From Muricea muricata (Eukaryota > Cnidaria > Anthozoa > Malacalcyonacea > Plexauridae), in contig OY979719.1 of NCBI GenBank assembly GCA_963855995.1, forward strand, positions 6,882,001-6,946,000: DNA of 64,000 bases. Reading direction: 5' to 3'. This document shows, in pieces, positions 11,477-25,100 of this stretch (positions within the stretch are counted from its first letter, which is position 1; every line of letters begins with the position of its first letter). The notes beneath the pieces were generated by a model, which worked only from the letters and a program-made list of their open reading frames with translations, was not told where the DNA came from and did not search any database. The translations under genes were made by a program, and so were the position numbers.

Positions 11477-12540
11477 TCACAATTCCCATCCGTCAAAAAG
11501 CTCTTCGCACGGTCTTCGCAGTTTACTTCAGGCTGGTTTCGGTCTTGAGATGAATGCGAAATAATCCAAATACTAAAATACGACTCAAGTGCGTGTTGTT
11601 TTAAATGTCGAATAAATTGGTTTTGAAAACAATAGTCTGGTATTATATAAAACAAAAAATGAATGTTTTTATTCGTGCAATAGTAAGAGATTTTATTCGG
11701 TAAAAGATTGATTGTTCCATTCAACCAGACGATAGCACTCATAAACATTCATTATTTGTATATTGGACAACCGTCAATTTATATACTGCATGGAAGACAC
11801 ACAAAAATGTGTATATTTCTTGCAATTAACAGTTACAAATAATAGCCAATCGAATCTCTTCCTTTGGCCATCAATCCCAGAACCCAATTTTCTACGAGTA
11901 AGGTAAAAGCGCTGGGGACGAAAATGGTGGATGTCTTTTCCGTGAAATTTTTCCTTTTCATAAGCTAAATATTTTTTGTTCGTGAAAATTCGCAGAAAAT
12001 TAAGGAAAATGACAACCGTGAATTGCAAGTAATCGTTATTACAAATAGATTTAAAATTCATCTACGGTGTTTTGTGAATATAAATTGAGATTACATAAAG
12101 CAATGTGATTAAAATGCTTTCCTTGCTAAATCGCCACTGTCCTTGAGACAATAGTTTGTCAAGTGAATGTTCGTTGATGTGGCAACACGAGTGCGTTTGA
12201 ACTACAGCTTGTCGACAATGGAAAATTGCATACAAAACAAACTTGGAGTGATTACAAAAATCTGTTTAGATTGTACAATTACTTTCATTTATATAATGAA
12301 AGCTATGCGTTTAAAGCCAAACAAGATGCCTGCCCAGACAAAAAACAATTGAGTGACCCGCCTATACCGCTCTGGGTACTTAAGAAGACGTTAACTACCC
12401 ACCTAAAAGGCTACGCCATAATTGTCGTTATACATTGCCAAACATGTCTAAGCTATGGAGTAAACTATAAAGCTTACAGGTTTATGTGGTACAATTTAAC
12501 GACGTACGAAGTTACTGCTTTGTAGGTGGAAACACACAGG

Positions 12541-13097
12541 AAACACGGACTGTCTCTTGGAAACCCAATGCTTCGTTGAGATATAGTGCCATATTTTCTT
12601 TGGCTAAAATTCGCTTATCGCGATCATGATACTCGCTAGCTCGCTTGTCGTACAGTTGAGGGTATTTATACCATTCAGCAATCACCAACAAAGTTTCTCT
12701 GTCCGAAAACGCTCTGCTTTTTTATTTTTTCGTACACTGGCTTCTACAATTTGTACTTCCTTCGACTCTCTTGTCGTACTTTTATCAGAGGGAAGCTTGA
12801 CATTTTCATTAATTTCTACCGATATCGACATTTCTATTTCAATATTTTTGCAGCAATATCAGTGTAAAATCGTAAAGACGTCACAGCCGACACGAAAAAT
12901 CTGTAGTTGTGCTACAGATTTTTCTCCCGATTTTTCGAGTTGTGATTTGCTGACACGAGGGCTTGCGACAAAATCGGATTGCTATCTTCACGCTGCGATT
13001 TGTCGTTTACGACTAATCGTGAGCAAAATCGGCCCGACAAATCGTAGCACGTAAACGTAACTTAATTCAAAACATTATTGAAGCGTTTCGCTCCTAT
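12541..13097. other. Intergenic, small palindromes only
   Basis: The segment is rich in TTTGTCG/CGACAAA-type repeats (for example AAAATCTGTAG...CTACAGATTTTT at 12896-12924). An open frame of 142 codons on the plus strand lacks domains and overlaps these repeats, so I do not call it a gene. Confidence 0.4.
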
Positions 13098-13466
13098 ACT
13101 AAATCGGGACCTTACGATTTACGGAACGGCAACGTGTCGGCAACGTCCTAAGACAAACACTCAATTGAAAAGAAGTGAATAATTATAGTTGTGAACTATG
13201 CATTTGAATATTTGAAAAGCGGCTCTTGTGTTGTTTACGACGGCAAACCAAGTATTTTCACGTTTGAATATAGCCGGTGGAGTTTTAAATTCGTTTTAGT
13301 TAGACTCTTCTCAAACATGTAGCTCATGTCTTCAACCAAAGTGTTGTTAACACGTGTCGACTCAACTTATGCGATTGATGATAAACAACTTCTATGCTTT
13401 ACTAAGCATATATCATAAAGTGTTTTCTCGCCGTTGCCGTCCCATAAATCGTAAGGTCCCTAGTTT
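13098..13466. mobile_element. TIR element (about 370 bp)
   Basis: The left end GGGACCTTACGATTTACGG..CGGCAACG is inverted at the right as CGTTGCCGTCCCATAAATCG then TAAGGTCCC. No transposase is seen. Confidence 0.65.
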
Positions 13467-13756
13467 CGCAATGGGATCAGTCAAAACGAGTCATTTTTAT
13501 TCTGCCGGATGTTTCGAGAGCCTTGTTGTCGCTATATTACGCTCACTATACACACGTTACAAAAAGTTCGTTTCTTGGACATTTTTCAGTAACATCTGCG
13601 TTTAAATGACGCGTTCATCGACGTTGAAGTAGTTGACCTGCACCCAAGCCGCATTAGTATAATTAACGCGATGAAAGACACGCGGAATCGCCATATCTTG
13701 GCCGCTCTTGCTAACATCACCTACCGTAAACCTTCGATTATAAGCCCCCCCCCCAA

Positions 13757-14039
13757 GCACAGAGTGCTACACAGAGGGCTCACTTCATATATTTTCCTAT
13801 GATTTTTGCGTAACGGCCTTTTGCTCAAACGTGCGCTAAAGAGTGGTGGTCACCCCCAGAAAAATTCAAAATGGCCGCGATGTTCAGAGCCATTTTGAGG
13901 TTGTCAGGGGGGTGAATGCCTCTATGCACTTGCTGGGATAAAATTCTTAGCAAGTGCATCGAGACATTCACCCCCTGACAACTACCAATCCGCGTTACGC
14001 TTTTTTCGTCGAGTGAGCCCTCTGTGTTGTACTCTGTGC
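13757..14039. mobile_element. TIR element with inner fold-back
   Basis: The outer arms GCACAGAGTGCTACACAGAG and CTCTGTGTTGTACTCTGTGC are inverted. An inner pair, GTTGTCAGGGGGGTGAATG and CATTCACCCCCTGACAAC (13899-13983), adds a second stem around CACTTGCT/AGCAAGTG. Degenerate TATAAGCCC repeats follow on the right (14046-14300). Confidence 0.75.
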
Positions 14040-14300
14040 CCCAAGTATAAGCCCAGCATTTCACTAACGCTTAGGCCATTCCGAATATAAGCCCCCCAGA
14101 ATATAAGCTCTCCCGTATATAAGCCCATTACTGACTGTATTTTTAAGTTGTTTATACACTATGTCTATGGTTTATATTTCTTTTCGTTCCCGCTAACCCC
14201 AAATTTCGTCCGTATATAAGCCCCCCCCCCCCCGGAAAAAAGCTTTCCCGTGTACAAGCCCATCAAAAAAGGCTTACGAACTAATATAAGCCCTGGGCTG
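14040..14300. repeat. Irregular TATAAGCCC minisatellite-like tract
   Basis: TATAAGCCC or close variants recur at irregular spacing (about 14046, 14089, 14103, 14118, 14214, 14285), with a C14 run near 14221. Non-coding. Confidence 0.6.
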
Positions 14301-15034
14301 GACGGTATATGCAAAACATGGCTCAATGTAAAATAGTAAGATTTGATTGGCTGTTGCATTAACTGCCTTATATGCTAAATATGTTGTTCTACGTTAATCG
14401 TTTCGTAATTTGCATGGTCAATATACGATTAATCGCTTGGTCTCTGCATTCTTCTGCGAAACATATTGGATTAACTTGCAATCGACAATTATCCATTACA
14501 TATTTTTATGCTAATGCAGGTTAGTGCATAGGCTTGCTGTTTTATTAGTCACGAGCCCTCAGAAGCCCACAGTCTATCGGCCGAAAGCTCGTTGATCAAA
14601 ATTGTTTCTAGTTCATTTCCGCGCGCGTTGCAGGAACACTTATCAGTGCAAGGCTCACGCTAAATATTTGTCGTACTATTACCTCTAGACCTTAGGGGTC
14701 TTAGGAAGGCGAATAGATTATTGATCCATAGTACTCGGATTTATGGTGACATCGTATTCTTGCAAAGAAAGATTATTTAAATCCCTGATTTCCATATCAT
14801 GGTCCAAAACAATGGCCTTTTTTATTTAAATATGTACACTGCACAGAGGGCCGTCACCAAGGGAGAGCATCGGCGGCTTGTGGCATCGCAAAATTGAAAA
14901 AAATATGCAAACGAAGACCAGAAAAGTATAATCATAACATTTACCTGTCGCACACGAGACTCAACAATTTAGTCCAGTTCATCATCAATTACAAGCTTTC
15001 TTTTCAATTTCATTCAGATTTCAGGGAAGTATTA

Positions 15035-15168
<134 letters not shown>

Positions 15169-15382
15169 CTTATTGATAAGAAACTCGAAAGTAACCGTAA
15201 AATGTGTTGTCAATTTTTTGATAACATGTTCAGTTTCTAAAATACTAAAAAGACACAGACACTACTCATCCGCCATCTTGGATGTTCAAAAAGTTATTAT
15301 CTAAGTTGTCCTGTATATCGTGTTTACTTTATGTCCACTGAACGACAAATATACAGATATAAATAAACATTTTTAATGAAAA

Positions 15383-15388
15383 TTTATT
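15383..15388 (-). terminator. Candidate poly(A) signal of BAZ1A
   Basis: AATAAA on the minus strand, about 340 bases beyond the TAA stop at 15726. It is the first canonical signal I noticed in that 3' flank. Confidence 0.45.
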
Positions 15389-15725
15389 GTTTGTTTACGA
15401 AATGCATGTACACACTATGATTTTCTAATTTATTTCTTAATTACAAGAGAAACATGATTGGGAAAATGTACCATGTGCATAAAATTATGTCATAGTGATT
15501 GCCGCAACAACGCCATTTTTACAGTGGACACTGATCTCGTATACAACTGGATTAATGATCACCTGGTGACAAAACTCAGCGGTCGCCAAGGGATGACGCC
15601 ATAATCCTTACAGCGATCAAAAACGAACTGAAGAAACCTAAAAGTTTCTTGTTACGTTCAGGGAGGGGGGCGCTTTGAAAAGCAATATTAATTAACATGT
15701 CAGGTAACTGGAGACAATTACGGCA

Positions 15726-18700
15726 TTATCGCGAACGTCTAGTTCTAGGCCCCCGCTGCTCAGTAAAGTCTAGTCCCAGTTCGCCATAACGTGTTTCAAA
15801 ATAAGCGGACAAACGTACGCCGGCCCGCGCTTCCTTCGTACGCGGCTTGTTATATTCGCTACAATTGAAAAATACCTGTCGCATGTCGGCCGTGAATTCA
15901 TCTGTTGAGTTGTAACGACGGTTCGATAGTTTAGTTTTTATTGTTTGAAAATCCATCGGAGTTTTGATGATTCTTTTGTAATCTGGAACCTGCAAGATAA
16001 ATTTAAAAATAAACTAGTCTCCTTGGAACTTTAATTTGGCTTGCTGCAGTCTACATTTAACGTCTTCAAACTTTGTGTGTTCACCCTTGTAAAATACAAA
16101 ACTTCCCAAAGCTGGAGCACCATGGCCCCATCAAAATCTGGTGCCGACACTGATAATTATACATTGGCGACATTATGCATCATATGTAAGGGCTGTTTTA
16201 AGTAAAATGAATTTAATACATTTACTTAGGCGATAGTAAACAGGGGAGGTATTATGCCGGCCCTGGGGCCGGTTGGTTGTAGCCTCGTTCCCAGGCGCTT
16301 TCTAATTTTCTAATCAGGAAAAGCGTATAGGATTGTATATATAAATTTAATATCGTGAATGCGCGCGGGAAACACGCGAGGAGAAAATAGGGGGGAAGGA
16401 AGCGAAAGCGCCTGGCAGAAAAGGAATTCAAGATGGCGGAATGCGTGGAGCAGCCACTGCCAAGTTTAATAGAAACTCCCCTCGACGATATAAGCGAAGA
16501 AGAGCAGCTTCGAGATTAGATTTCTTAAGGCTTTCGGTAATCTCTTCCATCTATTAAACACATGTACGGCCAACACACGCGACTGGAAAGCGAAGTTCTC
16601 AATAAAAGACTATCTTATCACTTTTTCGTTGAGTCATACACTTTTTTCTGCATTTTCTGCCAGGCCCAACCGCGCGTTTCCGACTGTGTTTTCCACGCAA
16701 TACCCACACAACGGCACACATCGGTAACGGTTGGGCCTGGGGACGAGGCTGGGTTGGTTGTATAAAAAAGTATTAAATTTAACTATGATTAGTGGAAACA
16801 TCAACCAATCAGAACAACGTATTTAGCACTTAATCGCTATTTAACTATAAAACAGTGATTAAAAAAGTGTTTAAGAATTTTATACAACCGGCCCCTGAGC
16901 TTTAGCCTAGACGAACTCCACATTCTCACTAGTCTGCTCACAGCGCTGATTTCGCTATGAGAATAACTTTAAACTTTTTACTTTGCCAAAGTATAAAGTT
17001 CATTTCAGAATTCGCAAGCCGATTTGTAAACTAAGCATTTGATTAGCTTCTTTGAGTTCAGGGACCAATCACAGCCTTTGTTTACAAACCGGTTTGCGAA
17101 TTCTGAATTCAACTTTCGAACTTCAACCAAGTTCGGAATACTATAGCGAAAAGTTAGCTCAAATCGGCGATAAATTTGCATTATCTTTTCTCTGTACGTC
17201 TCACTTCGAATTCTGATCAGCGGAAAGATTTGATTTCGAGCAACCATTTCTAACAGAGATTACTCAGTCGTATGGATATAAGAATCAGCGATATAATCGG
17301 AAACCTAATGAGCCAGCTATTATTTATTTCCAGATACAAATTATACTCTTTACTTTGGTATTTTAGAAGCAGCAGTCTGTCAAAGCTGGATTCAAATTAT
17401 GAGATACAACTGTAGTTTACGATCAGCTTCAACACTCGCAACACTCGATCAGCTTCAACACTCGCAACACTCGATCAGCTTCAACGCCGCCACTTTAAAC
17501 GCATAGACAACGACTATACATACACACCTGAGCCATAGCCTGATTGAGTCAAGCACAGTTAAACTTTTGTAGTTCTGTATGCTGTGTGTCACTAGTCTAC
17601 CCACAGCTGTCTATGCTCCAGCATTAAGAATAACTTTTATTTTTTTATTTCGGCCAAAGTATAACAAACGAAGAAACAAGTTCGTTAAAGCCGGTATACA
17701 CTGCACAACTTTTGCTTGCAACTGTCGCATGCAATTCGCTTACAACTCGAATTCGGTAGATTTACACGCATACAACTTAACCCATGCAACTCAAGAAAAT
17801 CGTAAGCAATTTCGCTCGTCTTCGGACTGATTATTAAAGTATTCTTCGTGGCGGCAGTTGAACTGGGCCTCCTCCTTTCCCAACAGGCTGATAAGAGAAT
17901 CCGTTTCTTCGGAAGAGAAGCCTATTTGCTCTTTTTTATTTTTCTTAGCTGTCATCGACGTTGACGCCATGTTGTCAAACAAAACTGCAAAACTATTGCG
18001 TTGCCTTCCCCTCCCTATTATTCGACTTTTGTTGCGAAATGCCCAAATATGGTTTGACTTTCATACGATTGTCGTAAACTTTTAAAGCATCATTTCAAAA
18101 GGCTACAACTTTTTTCGTGTTGTATCGAACTACCGTAGCGAGTTGTAGGGTTAATTTACACTGTACAATTCGAGTTGTAAGCGAGTTGCATGCGACAGTT
18201 GTAAGCAAAAGTTGTGCAGTGTAAACCGGCCTTTACAGGTACAAAGTAGTTCCACTCTCCTCCACAGAGGCCTTTTTGATCTCTCAAACTAGCGCCCCCT
18301 CATTAGTCTTACATGACTTTTCTGCAGATAATGAGGTTCACGGAGGATTGTGGGAAGTCTGACAAGGGAAGCCTCTGAAATATGTGTTCAAGTGAACGAT
18401 TTCAAGAAAACGGCATGGTGTGGCGATACCTCCGGTATAGATATTCGTGAGATTACGTCGCAAAATCTTATCATAGATGGCAAGTGAAATTGTTTATAAT
18501 TACAAATATTTTTTTATTTTGGAGAAAATGTATATGCTTTTGGAATTTGCTATATTTTGAAAGAATTTATCATGCAAATCGGCCATCTTGAAAACATTTT
18601 ACGGCAGAGGCTTCAAGGCACCAGTTATAACCTATAAAATAAAAAAAAGCCTCCGTGGAGGAGAGTGAAGTAGTTCACAAATAATTACCTTCCGAATTAA

Positions 18701-19138
18701 AATAAGGAAGAAAATACTGATAAAAAACATGTTATACCTCCAGCTCATCAACGGGAGTCAAGAAAGGCCAGGAATCCTCGTGATCCATCAGTTCAGAGAG
18801 AAGTCGTTCACACTTCTTCATCAGAGCTGCTGGCCACCTTACGGGTTTCGAAGGTGGCGCGGAGTTTGATAAACCACTTGGGGTTGCAGAGGTTTTAGGT
18901 GACTGGTTTCGTGACTTTGAACCATTAGCACGAACTTTGGGCAAGTTTCGAGACAGGCCAGTAGATAGACTTGAACTTGTACTTTGGCGTTTTGTTCTTT
19001 CCGACTTCTTTGGCCATTTCGGTACATCAGTTCTAATTTTCGTTGCTTTTTGTTTCGACCGCGCTGGTCTCGTTTCAGTCTTGGACATTTTAGGCGTAAG
19101 TTTCGATGGTTGCTTGTCCTTTATTTGTTTTTGTGCAG
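15726..19138 (-). CDS. BAZ1A: BAZ1A exons 20-21: basic linker and bromodomain
   Basis: Exon 20 (18738-19138) is Ser/Lys/Arg-rich, then begins the bromodomain (LLSELMDHEDSWPFLTPVD). Exon 21 (15726-15989) continues VPDYKRIIKTPMDFQTIK and includes FFNCSEYN, in which N1619 is the expected acetyl-lysine-binding asparagine. It ends with TAA at 15726-15728. Intron 20 is about 2.75 kb and holds several TIR elements. Confidence 0.95.
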
Positions 19139-22100
19139 CTAAAATTGAACCGAAGATAAGGTGACTCGATGGGGGGAAAGTCATAAAAATTAAGAAAAAT
19201 CCTCAGCTATAACGGCAGGAATCGAAGTTGTAAACATTTACAGACGAATCTAACCCGCTCTTCTCAACTTTTTACATAGCTGAAAGAAAACCAGAACTCC
19301 CAAGATAAGAGGAAGGGAGGGGAAAGGGGGGGGGGGTGAAACATGGGGGAGGGTGGAGGGTGAAACATGGGGGATTCATAAATTCTTAGAGCCCTGAAAA
19401 TGAAGGTGTTAGTGGCACTAGTGCCAGTTCTCCCGACTTACGCAACCTTTTTGCAGGATTGTTTATTCTCGAAGAATGGTGTGAAACGATGATATTTTAT
19501 ATACCGTATTTATTTGTTAGACATATTGCGACCTGGCCACAACCAGGACAAAATCGGTAATTATTGCCATTTTGCATGATATTTATTTGTTATTTATTGT
19601 CAAGTACCTGATTTGTGTATCGTATTGTATTGTATTTATGTAGTTGACGTCTGCTATCAAGACAATTTTGAATAGAAGTTATAAATTCTTACCTGCGTGT
19701 GTTGTGAGGACCACTCTCTTGACGTGACCAGATAATTGCGAACAAGATTTCGGTGGGAGTTACAGAAGGATTTGGACCAAATATAGCACTATTTTTCCCC
19801 TTTGTTATTTGTTTTAAACATATCGCGAACCACCAATTAATCAACTCAAGCATAAACTTAAACGACTCTCCGTTTTAAGCAGCGCACTTCTCTCGTTTTA
19901 AAGTTTTAAAAGCTTACGCCCCCCCCCCCTCTAAAAATCCTACATACGGTGTTATCATTCGAGAGTAGACTCACCTTTAATGACACTTTTCTTGACCCTG
20001 CGTCCACTAGGGAGATCCTGGTCCGCACCACTACACACCTGACATGCCCAACTCCCCCTGGGTATGCGTCTGAGAGGTGGGTAAGCACACTCCAGGTGAT
20101 AAACCAGGGGACAGGTCTCGCAACACAACAGTTCACCCTCGCCATCACAACAAGCACATGTCTCCATATGAACTGAACCATCATCATCACTGGACTGCGC
20201 ATTATAGTCGTCCTGTTCCTCCGACTCCTCCTCACTTTCTTCTTCGACTAAAATGAAGTATTACGAGTTAAGACCTTAAGAAAAGGAGTGAAACAAAATG
20301 GCGAGGGAAGAGATACATGGAGAGGTCAAGCTATGCATGGCTCGAAGCACGTAGGATGCAGCACGTCTGCTGCCGGGCAGTCAACAAGCCGATACCAGGA
20401 TGCGTTCGCGTCGCTTGCTCAGGCTTAATGATAACAAGTCTGCCGCACGTTGTCAACAGGTTTGAGCAAGTTAATGCCAAGACTTTGTATCCACATGGTT
20501 ACTGCAGCTCTACAGACTCATATGAAGTTACAGCAAGTGTGATTTTCACAAAACTTGGTAAAGCTAACAGGTTAATAAACCTTACAGTGGTCATAGGCAT
20601 GATTCTATGAACGACGTTGTGAGCCAGAGGCAGCTGTTTTATGTGTATTGCACACAATAGACTCGGCGTTGGACTGGGCTATGGACTTTGGACAATATGG
20701 AATGGACATTCTCTAAAAATACAGCGCAACTGATCCAAACGTTGTAATCCAATAAGGTTTTTCGTGACAACGTTTAACAATTTCGTTAACTTACTGGCAT
20801 TGTATTTTCTTGCACACAAAATGACCCTAAGCCCAACCCTTGCCCTGACACTAAAGACACTATGCAACTTGCAATGCAATTCTACTCTTGGGAGATGTAA
20901 AATTGGCAACTACATGTTTCCATCGTCACAAATTTACATCTCTTAAGAGTAGAATTGCGTTGCAGGTTGCAAGAAAAATTGCACCGTGTGACAGGGCCTT
21001 AATAATTTAGTGCGTAAAACTTTTTTACTGGCTCACAACGTTTAGAGTTGGTAAGTGCGCACGTTATCTCCCGTTAGAAAACATGACAAATATGAGACAC
21101 AAGATTGAAAATAGAAAACAATGTTTTAGTAATAATGTTTGCCTTAAAACAAACATTGTACTTTTAAAAAATAATGTTGTTCTAAAAAAGAAGAACCGTC
21201 TTTATTTCCTTTAAAACTGGGCTGTATAAATATTGTAAACCTGCTTTAACGAACTTTGATGCCAAGGATCCACGAACATGGAAGTCTATTTGTTTGCCTT
21301 GTAACATGTCTTCTAACTTGTCTAGCCTTATATTGTGTTGTCCCAGCTGTTACGAGATGTGTCTTCTTTCCGTTCCTTAAATAGTTTCTGATGTCTGTCT
21401 GTGCTATATATAACATGTATATATGGGCCGCCGCCGTAATTGGCGAAAGCTGTGGCGTTACACAGTTACTTGTCTAATTATATGTGTTTTGTCTTATGCA
21501 AAACTTAGTCGTATGTTTAAATGGTAAGGCTTAATAAAAAAATACATTTACCATCACTATCATTATCATCCTCCTCCTCCTCATCACTTTTATCTTCACT
21601 TTCTTCGTCGCTTTCTTCTTCGCCATCGATCTCAAGAAGTTTCATGTCCTGTCGTTCATCCTCTTCTTCATCGCTCTCCTCTCTCTTGCGACGACGATAA
21701 CTGCGCCGTGGCTCAACTGGACGACACTGACTGCAGAACCAATCTCCCTCCGGAATCTGAAGAAAGCAAAGAGGCAAACTAGATGATTAGTGTGAAACCA
21801 TAATGTTGCAGGCTAAATTTCTTCTGGCTGACAGTTTACAGGCCAGCCATAATTAAAAGTTGTTTTTTTTTGTAATGCATCGTGTATTTAAACCATCCTT
21901 CGCGAGTCGTTCTTGCTTTTATCATATTCTGGTTGGAAATTTACCAGACAAGGCATCTTGAACGTTATTTGAATCAGATGAAATTTATAAAGAGCCATAC
22001 TGAAGGCTCGAAGTTTCTTGCTTTTGTAAATTCTTGGGTATTTTCCAGGGTCGCTTGTTCGCAAGGAGGTAAGCTTAACCTGGGGTTGGCGAAAAGTTTG

Positions 22101-25100
22101 AGGTGATTTCAGATCGATTGTTTGTAAGTTTGGGGGATATTTTTACACAAATCGTGTCTGGAGCAATGCAGTTTTGGTTTCTGAAGTTTTAAAAGAAACA
22201 GAAGTGTGGAAATATAGAAACTAAACAGCAGCAGACAAAGTTTAACCCATGATTAGCACAAACACAACTTTCAACAATCAACCCCATAGGACTGAAATAT
22301 TTTGCTACACAAGGAAACTTAACACAAGACAATTATTGAAGATTTTTTTGCTTCCTAATATTCCAAACACCTTGCCAAATCATTGGTTTCGCAATGTCTT
22401 TGTAGTAAAGACGAAATATCGCCGACCCCGTTGTTTTCTTGCTTTTAGATGTCTACTTTCGGAATTTGCTTAGTTCGTTTAACATGAAATAAACCTTCCG
22501 TACCTCTTTTATTGGTGGTTTAAGGCAATACATATGATGTCCTTTATCACAGCCATCGCAAAGCAACATGTGCTCGGCATCTCCTTTACGCCGACATATG
22601 CGACAGCGAGCATTCAGCACGGATTTGTCCCAGGAGATGCAGTTATCGAGATTTGACAAGTGAATAAAAACTTGTGCTAGATTCGTGCACGCCATCAGTG
22701 ATTCTTCCCAGCGTTCTAGCAGAGTTTTTTGTGTCTTAGCTTTGGGTTTCTCTTCAGTATTTCCATCTTCTATAAAGATATATCAATTAAGACATTAGGG
22801 ACGTTAAGATAAAAGGGCATTATGGACGTGAAGGAGTCTTTATATGTTATAAAGATACACTTTGATTTACACACATCTGTTGCCTCCATTTTCTCGGCTT
22901 AAGCAACAGCTTGGTTCCACTAAATGTGGCGGTAGTGAAAACGAGAATACTGTTCTGCAGAGCAAGCAAGCAAGCCAGCCTTTGGGACAGTATACGTGCC
23001 TTATATGTAAGTCGCGCCTTGTTCTTTTTTTCTTGTGTAAATGGCCCTATTTTCTGTTGCCGGAAGGCCTGTGCAGTGTATACAGTATATGTAAACTGTA
23101 TTTGATTGTTTATGCCACGGACAGTTATGTAACTGATTGAGAAGCGTGTTTGTTGTAACAATGGAAATCCACTATCATGATTAATTTCGCTGAAAATGTA
23201 GAGTCGGTCAAGTAAGTCTTTGTACCGAAATCTAATATGGACGGTAAAAATTCACATTTAGGCAAAGACCCAGTTTCTCACCGTCATTTCCTTGTCCTCC
23301 TTTCTCCTTTTTTTTCTTCGTCATGACGTCATTGAGTTCACGTTTTGCAGCGTCAGCAGCTTCTTGCTGGCGCCGTTTCTTCGTCTCGTCATCCTCGCCC
23401 AGTGGAGGTATGAGGTACTTCCTTTCAATACCTTGCTCTATCTGTGAGAACAAGCAAGCCCACTCATACGCTAACATAAAATACAGTAAGACCTCAGGGG
23501 CCAGTTGTTCAAAAGCCAGTTAAGCTTGACCCTGGGTTAATGTAAAATGCAAAGAGAATTTCAAAACAGCCTGTTTATAAGTTCGGAAATATTTATTTCT
23601 ATTTAGCTTTGCCACAAGGGCAGGGTCACCACAACAGCGTGAGCCACTTACTGTGGGCCCGTATTACCTTTCCCACCCTGTCAACTTTCCTTGTGGGAGG
23701 AACCGGAGTACCCGGAGAAAACCCACGACTACTGGCAGAGCGTTGACTAAACTCTTTTCACATGAGGACTGGGTTTGAGTCTACCTTAAGCCGGTTTTCC
23801 ACTAGCGAATTTTTTCGCGCGAAGCGACTTTTCTCTTTTGTTTAAGCTCAATTAGTTGCGCATGGTTGCAGCTGAAAGCTCAAGAACAAAGAGAAAAAGT
23901 CGCTTCGCGCGAAAAGATTCGCTAGTGGAAAACCGGCTTTACTGGGGGTCGAACTCGGGGCCTTAGGGGTGAGGGGCGAGTGGTCTGACCACTACACCAC
24001 CGAAGCCCCCTTCACAAGGCCACCCTTATTGTGGTCGACGAGATTTCTTCACGAATCTCGTTGGATTAATAGCACTTTTGATTTCAAGAGAAAATACACG
24101 AACTAAAATACAGGGTCAATTACACTTTCTGCTAGGGTTGCACAAACCAAGCTCTGAACAACATAACTGACCCTGCAACAAATTTATACCTCCAGTACAG
24201 CCTTAGCCAGTGTGCGAACACAAGGATTAATCGATTGTGGCGTCCGTGACGAGGTCGGAGTAGACGAGAATGATCCTTCCACAGGTGTCCCAGGACGACT
24301 ACCTTCGACACTCGATAATAACTTGAGCTTTAGGTCATTGGCAATGCTTGTGGCTGGCTGATCAACATCCATATTCTCTGCCGAAGTACTTCTGTCAACA
24401 TTATTTACTGCGTGATCAACTTCCATAGGCATAGAGGCAGAAATTTTCTGGTCGGTCTGTTTGCCATTTTCACCGTTGCTTGTTGCTGGGATCTAAAGAG
24501 AGACTAAGTTGGGACTTGCTGCCATCTTGGATACTACAAGGTGTTACCTAGCCTATAGAGAGCTTAAGCAAGCGAGGTTTTTGTCAACACGGACGGCAGC
24601 CGGAACTGAGTTGCGTCGTTATAGATGGCGAATGATGGCGTCAGCCGTTCTTGTTTGAAATCAAGAACGTGAAAGTTGACCGACTGCCGTTGTTGATTTC
24701 AAACAAGAACGGCTGACGCAATCATTCGCCATCTGTAACGACGCAACTTACTTCCGGTTGCCGTCCGTGTTGATAAAAACGTCGCTTGCTTAAGCTCTCT
24801 TATATTAGAGAGTTTACGATTCACAACGCGACTTGCTCGACAACGCAATGTAAATTTTTAGCTTTAAAACAAGCGCTGAACATTTTGATATAAGAATATT
24901 CTAATGCTACTTCAAATAATCTTAAGCACTGCAACGTTTGACCCTTAGAAATGCGATTGTTGCCGAATTGTGGAGTTTAAATAAACGGCTCTGACAGTCA
25001 CAATTGGCTCCCACGTTGCTCTAAGGACGCGATAATCCTTAGTTTAGTGTCGTGTTGAGAACGGCAACGCCGTTGAGAATTCCTCTGGGACCATAAACCA

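Noticed and set aside
12626..13054. 142-codon plus-strand frame
   Set aside because: Lies in a repeat-rich stretch, lacks any domain or splice context, and has a low-complexity composition.
23945..24010. Genuine tRNA gene
   Set aside because: A and B boxes are present, but the cloverleaf is incomplete and the segment continues into a SINE body.
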